51,935 bases of DNA. Source: an uncultured Eubacteriales bacterium (GTDB lineage Bacteria > Bacillota > Clostridia > Oscillospirales > Oscillospiraceae). The notes under the pieces were generated by a model. The model was not told the origin of the DNA, made no database searches, and was given only the letters and a program-made list of their open reading frames with translations. Positions 1-8,333 of the stretch are shown in pieces. Both the position numbers and the translations under genes were made by a program. The stretch lies in assembly GCA_900546415.1 (NCBI GenBank), contig URCY01000005.1, positions 1 through 51,935 on the forward strand, given 5' to 3'. Each line of letters starts with the position of its first letter. Within the stretch, counting starts at the first letter, position 1.

Positions 1-31
1 ATTTGGAACAAAATCCCTCGCTGACCACTCT

Positions 32-55
32 TGCGATTTAATCAGAGCTTCCCTA
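32..55. repeat. Fragment matching one end of the 48.25-kb inverted-repeat element
   Basis: This stretch matches, with about two differences in 24, the reverse complement of the left end of the element at 48247-48336. The shared core is ATCAGAG(G/C)TTCCCTA preceded by GCGATTT. Only one end is visible; bases 1-31 do not match the rest of that element. It may be a decayed copy or the end of an insertion sequence lying mostly outside the window. Confidence 0.5.
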
Positions 56-87
56 GTATAACCGGATCAAGCAGCGCCGTCACGAAT

Positions 88-127
88 AGCAGTCAGCCTC
101 CGACTCGACGGCCGGAGGCTGACTGCT
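88..127. other. 15-bp perfect hairpin beyond the pbp terminator
   Basis: AGCAGTCAGCCTCCG at 88-102 is followed after a 10-base loop by its exact reverse complement at 113-127. Neither side carries a T tract, so a second terminator is not well supported. It sits just downstream of the terminator of the cell-wall operon and may be a processing structure or part of a repeat. Confidence 0.4.
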
Positions 128-134
128 TCAATCT

Positions 135-167
135 GAAAAGGGAGTCGGCGCCTGTGCGTCGACTCCC
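135..167 (-). terminator. Terminator of the AI-2E/FHA-SEDS/PBP operon
   Basis: Read on the minus strand, eight bases past the PBP stop codon, GGGAGTCG and CGACTCCC form an 8-bp stem with a 12-base loop, followed by CTTTTC. Position and T tract fit an intrinsic terminator, although the T run is short. Confidence 0.65.
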
Positions 168-174
168 TTGATTT

Positions 175-1548
175 TTATCCCAGCTCCGAAACGCAGGCGG
201 AGAGCACCGCGCTGACGACGGGCGCACAGGCGCCGCTGCCCGAGCCGCCGCCCTCGACGATCACGACGAACGCCAGCGGATAGCTGTCGTCCATCGAAAA
301 GCCGACCATCAGAGCATCTGCGGCCTGCCCGTCCGAGCGCTCGGCCGTTCCGGTCTTCGCGCCGCAATAAAGCCCTGCGAAGTTCCACTCGCCGTAGGTG
401 CGCACGACTGCCGTGTGCATCATCTCGGCAATCGCGTCGGCCGTGTCCGCGTCGATCAGCCGCCCGGTCGATTCGGTCGAGGCGCTGTACTTCGTGGAGC
501 TGCCGTAGGTCACGCAGTCAACGATGTGCGGAAGCGCCGCCTTGCCGCCGTTCGCGATCGCACCCAGATAGGTCATATACTGGCAGGGATTGATCTGGTC
601 GGTATACTGGCCAATCGCACCCCAGGCCGTCTCGTACGTGCCCGCAGCGGAGAGGTCAAAGTGACCCTTTTTCGTCGTGATGCCGTCAAATTCGACGGAA
701 TCCGTGATGCCGATTTTTTTTGCGTATTCCGTCAGCGTCCCCGCGCCCAGCTCCTCGGAGAGCTGCGCGAACACGACATTGCAGGAATGCGCGATTGCGC
801 CCTCGAGATCCAGCTCGCCGTGGACGCCGTTGCAGACGACCACCTCGCCTGCAAGGTCATATGTCCCGTAGCAGGTGAAGGTGCGGTTCTGCACATCCGG
901 AATATTCTCCAGTGCGGCCGCCGCCGTGACAAGCTTGAAGGTCGAGCCGGGCGAATAGGTCGCATAGAGGAAGCGGTTGACATAGACGCCGTCATAGTCC
1001 GAGCTGTTCTCGATCGTCTCGCTGTCGGGCTGATTTTCCGGGTCAAAGGTCGGTGAGGAGACCATGCAGAGCACCTCGCCGGTCTTATAATTATACACGC
1101 CGACCGTGCCCTTCCGGCCGCCGAGCGCGTTGAGCGCCGCCGCCTGCACGTCTGCACTCAGCGTGAGCCGGATGCGCCCCGTGCTCTCGCCGACATGATA
1201 GGTGCCGTTGAAGCGGTCATAGCCCATCAGCTCGTCGCCGTATTCGTTGAGGATCGCGGAATTGATATAGCCGTTGCTGTCGCCGAGCAGGTGCAGCATC
1301 GAGCGGCGCACGGTTTCGCTGTCGGCATAGGTGCGGCCGTCCTCAAGATTGAGCAGCATCTCGCCGTCGCGGTCAAGCACCTGCCCGCCGCCGGGCGTGC
1401 CGCCTGTGTGATAGATATACGGCGAGCGCGAGAACGCCGCCCATTGCTCGGCGTAGATCGTGTAGCGCACAAGGATGCCCAGCAGGCCGACGATCAGCAT
1501 ACCCGATAGCACAACGGTGAACCACGAGCGTTTTGCGATTCTATTCAA
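175..1548 (-). CDS. Class B penicillin-binding protein (PBP2/PbpA-type transpeptidase)
   Basis: A peptidoglycan D,D-transpeptidase that cross-links stem peptides outside the membrane, normally as the partner of a SEDS glycan polymerase. The 457-residue product has one N-terminal membrane segment (about residues 8-28), a short pedestal region and a transpeptidase domain. Active-site motifs are S202-T-F-K205, S255-C-N257 and K398-T-G400. At 457 residues it is short, like actinobacterial PbpA, rather than a long PBP2 with a full N-terminal module. I choose the TTG at 1548 because the near-perfect ribosome site GGAGGAGGTGG lies just upstream, inside the end of the SEDS gene, whose stop overlaps this start (TTGAATAG). 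An ATG 39 bases further upstream would put the ribosome site inside the gene. The overlap implies translational coupling of polymerase and cross-linker. Confidence 0.9.
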   Translation of the reverse strand: MNRIAKRSWFTVVLSGMLIVGLLGILVRYTIYAEQWAAFSRSPYIYHTGGTPGGGQVLDRDGEMLLNLEDGRTYADSETVRRSMLHLLGDSNGYINSAILNEYGDELMGYDRFNGTYHVGESTGRIRLTLSADVQAAALNALGGRKGTVGVYNYKTGEVLCMVSSPTFDPENQPDSETIENSSDYDGVYVNRFLYATYSPGSTFKLVTAAAALENIPDVQNRTFTCYGTYDLAGEVVVCNGVHGELDLEGAIAHSCNVVFAQLSEELGAGTLTEYAKKIGITDSVEFDGITTKKGHFDLSAAGTYETAWGAIGQYTDQINPCQYMTYLGAIANGGKAALPHIVDCVTYGSSTKYSASTESTGRLIDADTADAIAEMMHTAVVRTYGEWNFAGLYCGAKTGTAERSDGQAADALMVGFSMDDSYPLAFVVIVEGGGSGSGACAPVVSAVLSACVSELG

Positions 1549-3283
1549 GAGGCTCCACCTCCTCCGCCTTGAGCGTCTGCACGGCAAGGCTCGCGTTCTG
1601 GCGCGTGTCGGCCGCCTTGATAAAGGCCAGCAGCCCCCACGAGCAGAGCATACTTGAGCCGCCGTTGGAAAGGAACGGGAAGGTCACGCCCGTCAGCGGG
1701 AGCAGATCCATCGTGCCGAAGACATTCAGGATCGTCTGCGTCATCAGGATCGCCACGGCTGCGCAGGCGCCGATCGTGTAGAAGCTGCTGCGGCCGACCG
1801 CGCTCGAGCGCAGGACGAACAGGCCGAGCACGATGATCGCCGCGACGGCCAGCACGCCGATGATCAGCCCCCATTCCTCGCAGAGGAAGGCGAACACATA
1901 GTCCGTATCGGCCGCGAGAATGTGCTGCAATTTAAAAATACCCTTCCCTGCGCCGACGCCGAACAGGCCGCCGCAGGCCACGCACATCATGGCTCGTGAC
2001 TGGTCAAAGCCGCCGCCCTGCGTGTCCTCCCAGACGTGTCCCCAGTTGGAGAAGCGCTTGAGGATATGCGGGCGCAGGCGGATGGCCATCAGGCCGGCGA
2101 TGCCCGTCGCCGAGCAAGCCAGCGCAACGGTCGCAAAGCTGCCGGAGCGCAGGAACGCAATGACCAGAAAGGTGACAAAGAAGATCAGTGCCGCGCCGAA
2201 GTCATTCATAAACGCCAGACAGCCGCAGATCACGGCCGAATAAATGATGAACGTGATGAGGTTGCGCTTGGTGACGATGCGGTCCATCGTCGATGCGCCG
2301 ACATAGACGAAGCACAGCTTCACCAGCTCGGCCGGCTGCACGGACAGGCTGCCGATATAGATCCAGCCGCGCGCGCCGTAAACCTCCGTGCCGAATACGA
2401 GCGTCGCCGCCAGCAGCGCAAAGCCGCCGACCGCCGCCACATAACGGAATTTTTTTGCACGGTTCAGGTCGCGCAGCGACCACGCGATGATGAGATAGAT
2501 CGCGATGCCGCCGACGATGCAGACAAGCTGCCGCGTGATCTCCTTCGGACTGGAGGACGCAATGACCGCGAGGCCGAGTGTCGAGAGGAAAAACGCCAGC
2601 GTTTCGACCTCAAAGCCGCTGCGCCTGAGGATCTTCAGCGTGACAAAGAAGACCCACTGCACCGCGCAGAGCAGGACGAAGCCCATCACGATCGTGCGGG
2701 CATATTCGGCGTCGCTGTTCATCCAGAACTGCACCGCCGTGAAAATCTGAAACAGGCTCAGCAGGAAAAGCGTCAGTCCCGGCAGGGACTGGTCGCTCGG
2801 CCGCGTGCGGTAATAATTCTGCTCCTCGACCTCCTGCGCCGTGATCGGCACGAGCTTCATCTCAACGCCGCTCAGCGAGATCACGTCGCCGTATTCCAGC
2901 GCGCAGGCCTCCACCTGCTTGCCGTTGACCCATACCTCGCCGCGCGCGCCGATGTCCGTGATCGACCAGCTGCCGTCGTCATAGCGTGTCAGAACGGCGT
3001 GATTGCGCGCAAGGTCGGGGTGGTTGATGACCAGATCGCAGCCCTTGCCGCGACCGAGGATATTCTCCCAGTGCGTGACCGGGAACTGCTGCCCGTCCGG
3101 CATGGCCAGATAGGCCCAGATCTCCGGCTCACGCCGGAAATTCAGCAGCGGTGCGGCGGCGCGCCAGATGATGAGAATCGCCAGCAGCGGCGCGGCATAG
3201 CGCCAGACCGCGCTGAAGACCGTCACGATCCCCGCGCCGTCCGTCTGAAAAAACTCACAAACGGATTGAAAGAATGCGTCCAA
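1541..3283 (-). CDS. FHA-domain SEDS peptidoglycan polymerase (FtsW/RodA/SpoVE family)
   Basis: A polytopic SEDS glycosyltransferase that polymerises lipid II. Order: one membrane segment (about 22-45), a cytoplasmic FHA domain (about 71-146), then the multi-pass SEDS core (about 168-565). SEDS hallmarks are the GARGWIYIG/QPAEL segment, the N-D-F-G acidic site and the DTDYVFAFLCEEWG segment. FHA domains normally bind phosphothreonine. Here the GR of the first loop (77-78), the H95 and the VNG turn are kept, but the usual Ser of the SRxH motif is Ala92, so phosphopeptide binding may be weakened. Fusion of FHA to SEDS next to a PbpA-like gene recalls the actinobacterial fhaA/fhaB-rodA-pbpA cluster, although no Ser/Thr kinase is in view. 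The start is TTG at 3283, preceded by AGGGGGTG. Whether it serves elongation, division or sporulation cannot be told. Confidence 0.9.
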   Translation of the reverse strand: MDAFFQSVCEFFQTDGAGIVTVFSAVWRYAAPLLAILIIWRAAAPLLNFRREPEIWAYLAMPDGQQFPVTHWENILGRGKGCDLVINHPDLARNHAVLTRYDDGSWSITDIGARGEVWVNGKQVEACALEYGDVISLSGVEMKLVPITAQEVEEQNYYRTRPSDQSLPGLTLFLLSLFQIFTAVQFWMNSDAEYARTIVMGFVLLCAVQWVFFVTLKILRRSGFEVETLAFFLSTLGLAVIASSSPKEITRQLVCIVGGIAIYLIIAWSLRDLNRAKKFRYVAAVGGFALLAATLVFGTEVYGARGWIYIGSLSVQPAELVKLCFVYVGASTMDRIVTKRNLITFIIYSAVICGCLAFMNDFGAALIFFVTFLVIAFLRSGSFATVALACSATGIAGLMAIRLRPHILKRFSNWGHVWEDTQGGGFDQSRAMMCVACGGLFGVGAGKGIFKLQHILAADTDYVFAFLCEEWGLIIGVLAVAAIIVLGLFVLRSSAVGRSSFYTIGACAAVAILMTQTILNVFGTMDLLPLTGVTFPFLSNGGSSMLCSWGLLAFIKAADTRQNASLAVQTLKAEEVEPLE

Positions 3284-3300
3284 GCACGCACCCCCTTTTC

Positions 3301-4614
3301 TTATTTGTCGTCGTCCGACCCGGCTCGCTCCGCGTCGACGGCATTCGTGTCATAATTCGGAGCCGGCGCGGCATGTGTCTCGCTGGTCTCCGGCTCGCGC
3401 GGCAGCTCCTCGACGCATTGCAGCGTGTAATACAGCTCGCCCTCGGTCGGCAGATGCTTGCTGCGCAGCCGACGGTTGATGTGGTCGGCGATCAGGGAAT
3501 AGATCACCACGAAAACCGGCACACCCAGCAGCATTCCCACGATGCCGAAGACGCCGCCGAAGAGCAGGATCGCCACGAGCACCCAGAAATCCGAGATGCC
3601 GAGCTTTTCGCCGAGGATTCGGTTTTCGATGATGTTGCCGTCGATCTGCTGCAAAATCAGGCTGAAAATGATGAAGATCAGCGCATTGACCGGCTTATCC
3701 AGCAGCAGCAGGAGCGCCGACGGCACCATGCCGATCAGCGGCCCGAAGAACGGGATCACGTTCGTCACGCCCACGAGCGCCGAGACCAGCGCCGCATAGG
3801 GCAGGTTTGCGATCAGCATGAAGATGTATGTAATCACGCCGACGATCAGCGCGTCGATGAGCTTTCCGATCACATAGCCGCCGAAAATACGGTTCGTGCG
3901 GCGCGCCAGCTCGAACAGCCGGTTCGCGCGCTCGGGACTGAACCACGCGACGACGATTTTCTTCGACTGCCAGCACAGCTCCTTTTTGAAGATCAGGATA
4001 TAGACCGCCGCGATGATGCCGAGCAGGAAGCTGAAAACGCCCATCACAACGCTATAGACCGACGAGGTCAGGTCGACCACGAACGAGCCGAGGTCGATCT
4101 CGCGGAGCTTGTCCGTGATAAACGTGAGCAAATCGTTCAGATTGTCGTGGAACCACGTCTCCACCGGTGTGCCGGTAAAGGTGCGGTTGATCCAGTCGCT
4201 GATCGTGTTGTAATAGGATTCCAGTCGATCCTTTTGCAGCAGGCTCTCGATGCTGTCGATCACGTTCGGAACGATCATGGCAATCAGGGCGTAGATCAGC
4301 ATCAGAAACACCAGCACTGCGGTAACTAAGCCGCCGATGAAGCTGACGCGGCGCACAGTCTTTTCCTGAAGCTGCCGCTTGCGCGTGGTCAGGAATTTTT
4401 CAAGCAGGGCGCGCGTGCGCTCCATAATCGGGTTCATCAGATAGGCAAACAGACAGCCGTATAGAATCGGTGAAAGAATGTCGAAAAGGCTCAGCAGGGC
4501 GTTGTAAAACCCTGTCAGATTGGAGAAGATCAGCCAGAACAGGCCGCCGGCGACGATCACCAAAAAGGCCGTCAGTCCCCATTTTACATATTCGCTGTTG
4601 CGGTGCAGCTTCAC
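3301..4614 (-). CDS. AI-2E family transporter-like membrane protein (PerM/YtvI type)
   Basis: A 437-residue polytopic membrane protein of the AI-2E/PerM family (Pfam PF01594). Members export small molecules or act as ion antiporters, and the substrate cannot be inferred from sequence. Membrane segments lie near residues 13-30, 41-61 and 92-117, then come a soluble stretch of about 85 residues and further segments to about 370. The glycine-rich run near the end (LLFGGVFGIVGMLLGVPVF) is typical of the family. The last 60 residues are hydrophilic and acidic. The GTG start at 4614 has GGAAGGGGG upstream. It is the first gene after the promoter at 4648-4676 and lies 17 bases before the FHA-SEDS gene, so it probably shares its transcript. 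Confidence 0.85.
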   Translation of the reverse strand: MKLHRNSEYVKWGLTAFLVIVAGGLFWLIFSNLTGFYNALLSLFDILSPILYGCLFAYLMNPIMERTRALLEKFLTTRKRQLQEKTVRRVSFIGGLVTAVLVFLMLIYALIAMIVPNVIDSIESLLQKDRLESYYNTISDWINRTFTGTPVETWFHDNLNDLLTFITDKLREIDLGSFVVDLTSSVYSVVMGVFSFLLGIIAAVYILIFKKELCWQSKKIVVAWFSPERANRLFELARRTNRIFGGYVIGKLIDALIVGVITYIFMLIANLPYAALVSALVGVTNVIPFFGPLIGMVPSALLLLLDKPVNALIFIIFSLILQQIDGNIIENRILGEKLGISDFWVLVAILLFGGVFGIVGMLLGVPVFVVIYSLIADHINRRLRSKHLPTEGELYYTLQCVEELPREPETSETHAAPAPNYDTNAVDAERAGSDDDK

Positions 4615-4647
4615 GGCGTTGCCCCCTTCCGCATTTTACTTTTCTAT

Positions 4648-4676
4648 AGAATACCACGAACCGCGAAAAACGTCAA
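4648..4676 (-). promoter_or_regulatory. Sigma-A-type promoter of the AI-2E/SEDS/PBP operon
   Basis: On the minus strand TTGACG (4671-4676) and TATTCT (4648-4653) are separated by exactly 17 bases. The start codon of the first gene follows about 34 bases downstream of the -10 box. Confidence 0.75.
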
Positions 4677-4682
4677 GGCAGA

Positions 4683-4716
4683 AAACGCAGCCGCAAAGCC
4701 TTGGCTTTGCGGCTGC
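4683..4716 (-). terminator. Terminator of the efflux operon
   Basis: GCAGCCGCAAAGCC at 4687-4700 pairs perfectly with 4703-4716, followed on the minus strand by GTTTTC. It starts eight bases past the permease stop codon and separates the efflux operon from the promoter of the next operon. Confidence 0.75.
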
Positions 4717-4723
4717 TTGATGC

Positions 4724-5983
4724 TTATTCTCTTCTGAGCGCTTCGATCGGGTTCAGCTTGGAGGCCTTGACGGCCGGGAAGAAGCCGAAAATGATGCCGA
4801 TGAAGATCGAGAAAATCGAGGCAAACAGAATCGCTGGCAGGCTGAGGGAGGTCGGTGTGTCGGCAAATTTCGAGATCAAGGCCGACATGCCAATCCCGCC
4901 GAGCACGCCGAGCAGACCGCCGATACCCGTCAGAACGGCCGCCTCCGTCAGGAACTGGCCGAGAATTCTGCGGCGCTTTGCGCCGATGGCCTTTTTCAGG
5001 CCGATCTCGCCGGTTCGCTCCGTGACGGTGACGAGCATGATGTTCATCACGCCGACGCCACCGACGAGCAGCGAGATGCTGGCGATCCAGATGAGCTGGT
5101 TGTTCGTCGTGCTGCTCATCTCCTGCAGCTGCTCGGCCTGCTTGAGCAGGTCGTTGCTGCGATAGGAGAAGCCCGCCTTGTTCACGGATTCGGCAATCTG
5201 GTGCTCGGTGAGATAGTCCGCCGCCGCCTTGCCGGCCGCGGCCATGTCGTCGGTCGAATTCGTCTGAAGCCCAACGGTCTGCGGCTCGTCAAAGGAATAG
5301 ACGATCGGCCACGCGCCCGCCGGCATCAGAATTTTGCCGCTGTTGGACTGGGCATAGACGTTATAGTCCTCCACTGAGTTGATGACCGGCTCGAAGCCGC
5401 TTTCCAGCGCGATCACGCCGATCACGGTGAACGGCTCGCCCTTCAGCTCCATGATTCTTCCGATCGGATTCTCGCTGCCGAACAGCGTCTTGGCCGCCGT
5501 CTCGTCGATCAGGAGGTTCTTGCGCGGCGTGCTGTAATCCGCCTTGCTGAAGCCCCGGCCGGACTGGATGCGATAGCCGTTGATGCCGAGATAGGTGTCG
5601 TCGATGCCGTAGACCGCGCCGTTGAAGGCCGTGTTTTCATAGTACACATTCTCGGCGTAGTTGCGGGAATAGAAAAAGCTGACATCCTTCACGCCGTCGA
5701 GCTTGCGCAGCTCGTCGCGCTGGGAGTCCTCGAGCACCTTCACGCCCGCCGGAGCCTGATTCCACGTGAGGTCATAGGCATAATCATCCTGATAGAGCTG
5801 AACGGTGACGATGTTGTTGCCTGCACCGATCAGGTTTTCCTTGATCTGCTCGTTCGTACCCTTGATCGTGGAGATGATCGTGATGATGGAGGCGATACCG
5901 ATGATGATACCGAGCATCGTCAGAAACGAGCGCAGCTTATGCGTCAGGATGCCCTGAATCGCTTGGGATACACTGTCAAACAT
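4724..5983 (-). CDS. MacB/FtsX-family ABC transporter permease
   Basis: The membrane subunit of a MacB-type ABC transporter (419 residues). There is an N-terminal membrane helix (about 18-42), an extracellular MacB periplasmic-core-like domain (about 45-285) and three C-terminal helices of the FtsX domain (about 290-405). The family works by mechanotransmission: cytoplasmic ATP hydrolysis moves the outer domain to push peptides, lipids or drugs outward. The start has GGAGG upstream and lies 12 bases after the second adaptor gene. With the ATPase and two adaptors it forms one operon. The substrate is unknown; antimicrobial peptides or macrolide-like compounds are typical for relatives. Confidence 0.9.
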   Translation of the reverse strand: MFDSVSQAIQGILTHKLRSFLTMLGIIIGIASIITIISTIKGTNEQIKENLIGAGNNIVTVQLYQDDYAYDLTWNQAPAGVKVLEDSQRDELRKLDGVKDVSFFYSRNYAENVYYENTAFNGAVYGIDDTYLGINGYRIQSGRGFSKADYSTPRKNLLIDETAAKTLFGSENPIGRIMELKGEPFTVIGVIALESGFEPVINSVEDYNVYAQSNSGKILMPAGAWPIVYSFDEPQTVGLQTNSTDDMAAAGKAAADYLTEHQIAESVNKAGFSYRSNDLLKQAEQLQEMSSTTNNQLIWIASISLLVGGVGVMNIMLVTVTERTGEIGLKKAIGAKRRRILGQFLTEAAVLTGIGGLLGVLGGIGMSALISKFADTPTSLSLPAILFASIFSIFIGIIFGFFPAVKASKLNPIEALRRE

Positions 5984-5995
5984 ACTGCGGCCTCC

Positions 5996-7564
5996 TTATC
6001 CGACGTTGCCGTTCTCATCGTGGACGGTCTTTGCGCCCTCCTTCACCTGCTTGCCGTAGGGGAAGGCGATCCAATCCTCTTCGCTCAGACCGTCGTAGAC
6101 AGCGGTATAGGAATTCCAGAGCGTGCCGCCGGTGCGGACGTAGGTCTTGACCAGCTTGCCGTTCTCGTCCTCCTTCATGATATAAGAACCGGTGGAATCC
6201 GAGCGGATATACATATTTTCGAGGTAAAGCGCCGAGTCGGATTCCGCGCCCTGAAGCTGGACGCTGACATAGTCGTTGACCGTCAGCATTGCGTCGCCCG
6301 AGACGGAAACCGTCGCCTGATAAAGCGTGACGTTCGGGTTGCCCGAGCCCCAGTACTGGCCGCTCGAGGGCGTCTGCGCGATCGACTCGATCACGCCCGT
6401 CAGGCTCTCTCCGGTCGTCCATGACTGGATCTGCACCTCCGAGCCGACCGGATAGAGGTCGCGGTCATACTCGCCGATGTCGAACTTGACATAGTAGCAC
6501 CCGCCGCCGGAGACGACGAGGAAGGGCGTTCCGGTGTCGACGTCGGTCTGCTGGTCGCCCAGATGCGTGACCACGCCGTCGACGGTCGCCTTCAGCGTGC
6601 CGCCCTGCGCCTCCTCCTGCATCCGGCGGTATTGCACCTGAGCCTTGCGCCATTCGAGATCCAGATCGCGGATCTCTCTCTGCTTCTCTAGCTTCATCGC
6701 CGCGATCTCCGCAGCGGTGTAGCCCGAGCTGGTGTCGACCCATTCGGTCTCCGTGGGCGTCGGTGTGGGATCGGGCGTCAGATCCGTGATGGTCGGAACA
6801 AAAAAGCTGTAGCTCAGCGTGCCGGTGTTGCTCGGCGCGGTCGTCTCGGAGGTCTCGGACGTCTCATCCGTTGCGTCCGTCGCCGGCGTCTGCGCCTTCA
6901 CGCGCTGCACATGAATGCCGATGGCGCTCAGCAGTTCGCCGTAGCGCGAGTTGCTCTCGCGCATCTCGACCGTGATCCAGACCTCGTCCTTCGTGCCGAG
7001 ATACTGGTTAATCAGATCGTCATAGGGCTTCGAGCCTTCGATCCAGAGCACACGGAAGGGCTTGCTCTCCGTGCCGTCGCCGCTCAGAAGCAGCGGCTCC
7101 GTCTCCGGTGTCAGCAACGCGGTCGTCGGCGCGGTGGTCGCGCGCGTCGCAGGAGGTCCGGTATAGGGCTTCATTGCGTTGATGCGGTTCAGATCCTTCT
7201 TAGCCTGCTCCACGCGGAGCTGCGCCTGCTGCACGGCAAGATTCTGCCGTTCAAGCTGAATATCCGTCAGGGTTGTGTCATATTTCAGCAGGGCGTCGCC
7301 CTTTGCGACCCGCTGCCCCTCCTTGACCATGACCTGCGTCACGGTCTGCGTGCTGCTGAGGGTCACGGTCTGCAAATTATCCGCAGTAACATAGCCCTCG
7401 TAGGACTGGCTGTTAAAATCGCCGCTCGTGATATGCCACGAGGCAGGGACGACACTGACCGGATCGGTGCTGCGGCCGAAGAACCAGACCGCTCCGATGA
7501 TGATCGCCACGACCAGCACGATGCTGACCATGGAGATGATTGCGACCTTGAGCTCTTTACGCAT
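5996..7564 (-). CDS. Efflux adaptor (HlyD/MacA-type) with a large insertion in the coiled-coil hairpin
   Basis: The second membrane-fusion-type adaptor of the pump (522 residues). It has an N-terminal membrane anchor (about 9-30), a first lipoyl-like half with Q-rich helix (about 60-135), an inserted region (about 140-290), the return helix (about 295-335), the second lipoyl half (about 338-365) and beta-barrel domains to the end. In ordinary adaptors the two helices are joined by a short turn. Here they are separated by about 150 residues with Thr/Pro-rich linkers (including PDPTPTPTETE) around a compact-looking segment. I choose the ATG at 7564, which overlaps the end of the ATPase gene by eight bases (ATGCGTAA). 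A start 27 bases further upstream is possible. Gram-positive adaptors of this kind help gather substrate outside the membrane; the role of the insert is unknown. Confidence 0.8.
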   Translation of the reverse strand: MRKELKVAIISMVSIVLVVAIIIGAVWFFGRSTDPVSVVPASWHITSGDFNSQSYEGYVTADNLQTVTLSSTQTVTQVMVKEGQRVAKGDALLKYDTTLTDIQLERQNLAVQQAQLRVEQAKKDLNRINAMKPYTGPPATRATTAPTTALLTPETEPLLLSGDGTESKPFRVLWIEGSKPYDDLINQYLGTKDEVWITVEMRESNSRYGELLSAIGIHVQRVKAQTPATDATDETSETSETTAPSNTGTLSYSFFVPTITDLTPDPTPTPTETEWVDTSSGYTAAEIAAMKLEKQREIRDLDLEWRKAQVQYRRMQEEAQGGTLKATVDGVVTHLGDQQTDVDTGTPFLVVSGGGCYYVKFDIGEYDRDLYPVGSEVQIQSWTTGESLTGVIESIAQTPSSGQYWGSGNPNVTLYQATVSVSGDAMLTVNDYVSVQLQGAESDSALYLENMYIRSDSTGSYIMKEDENGKLVKTYVRTGGTLWNSYTAVYDGLSEEDWIAFPYGKQVKEGAKTVHDENGNVG

Positions 7565-8333
7565 GATCGTCCACCGTCCCTTCCCCGCCATAGAGCAGGT
7601 TATGCAGCAGCTGCTCCTCCGTAAGCGTTATCGGCTCCTTTTTCGGACGCGGCGGCTCGACCGCCGGGCGGTCGCTGAGGATGCCATCGCGGATATAGGC
7701 AATTTTGCGGGCGCGGTCGGCGATCTCCTGCTCGTGCGTGATCATAACGATCGTCGTGCCCGCCTGATTCAGCTCGTCAAAAATATCCATGATCTGCTGA
7801 CCGGAGGCCGTATCCAGCGCGCCGGTCGGCTCGTCGGCCAGCAGCAGCTTCGGCTCGCCGACAATGGCGCGCGCGATCGCGATGCGCTGGCACTGACCGC
7901 CGGAGAGCTGATTCGGCCGGAAGGTCAGACGGTTGCCCAGCCCCATACGGCGCAGGGCGTCCTTCGCCAGCTCACGGCGCTCGTTTTTGCCCACGCCGCG
8001 ATAGAGCAGCGGCAGGGCGACGTTATCCACGGCGCTCAGCTTCGGCAGCAGATAAAAGCTCTGGAACACGAAGCCCAGCAGCCGGTTGCGCACCTCGGCG
8101 AGGTGATTGAAGCTCGCGTTGCGCAGATCCTCGCCGTTGAGCAGGAATTCTCCGCTTGTCGGCACGTCCAGACAGCCGATCAGGTTCATCAGCGTCGTCT
8201 TGCCCGAGCCGGACGGACCCATGATCGCAAGGTAATCCCCTTCGGCGACCTCAAGATTGATGTTCTTGAGGATGTGGACAAAGTCCTTGCCCTGCGGGTA
8301 ATCCTTGCAGATGTCTCTCATCTCAACCAGCAT
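7557..8333 (-). CDS. MacB/LolD-type ABC transporter ATPase
   Basis: The ATP-binding subunit that powers the FtsX-type permease (258 residues). Walker A is GPSGSGKT at 39-46, the signature is LSGGQCQR, and Walker B is LLLADEPTGALD. The Q-loop and the switch histidine (MITHEQE) are present. A C-terminal extension of about 35 residues follows the core. Its start overlaps the first adaptor stop (TGATG) and its end overlaps the second adaptor start, so all are translationally coupled. Confidence 0.93.
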   Translation of the reverse strand: MLVEMRDICKDYPQGKDFVHILKNINLEVAEGDYLAIMGPSGSGKTTLMNLIGCLDVPTSGEFLLNGEDLRNASFNHLAEVRNRLLGFVFQSFYLLPKLSAVDNVALPLLYRGVGKNERRELAKDALRRMGLGNRLTFRPNQLSGGQCQRIAIARAIVGEPKLLLADEPTGALDTASGQQIMDIFDELNQAGTTIVMITHEQEIADRARKIAYIRDGILSDRPAVEPPRPKKEPITLTEEQLLHNLLYGGEGTVDDHA

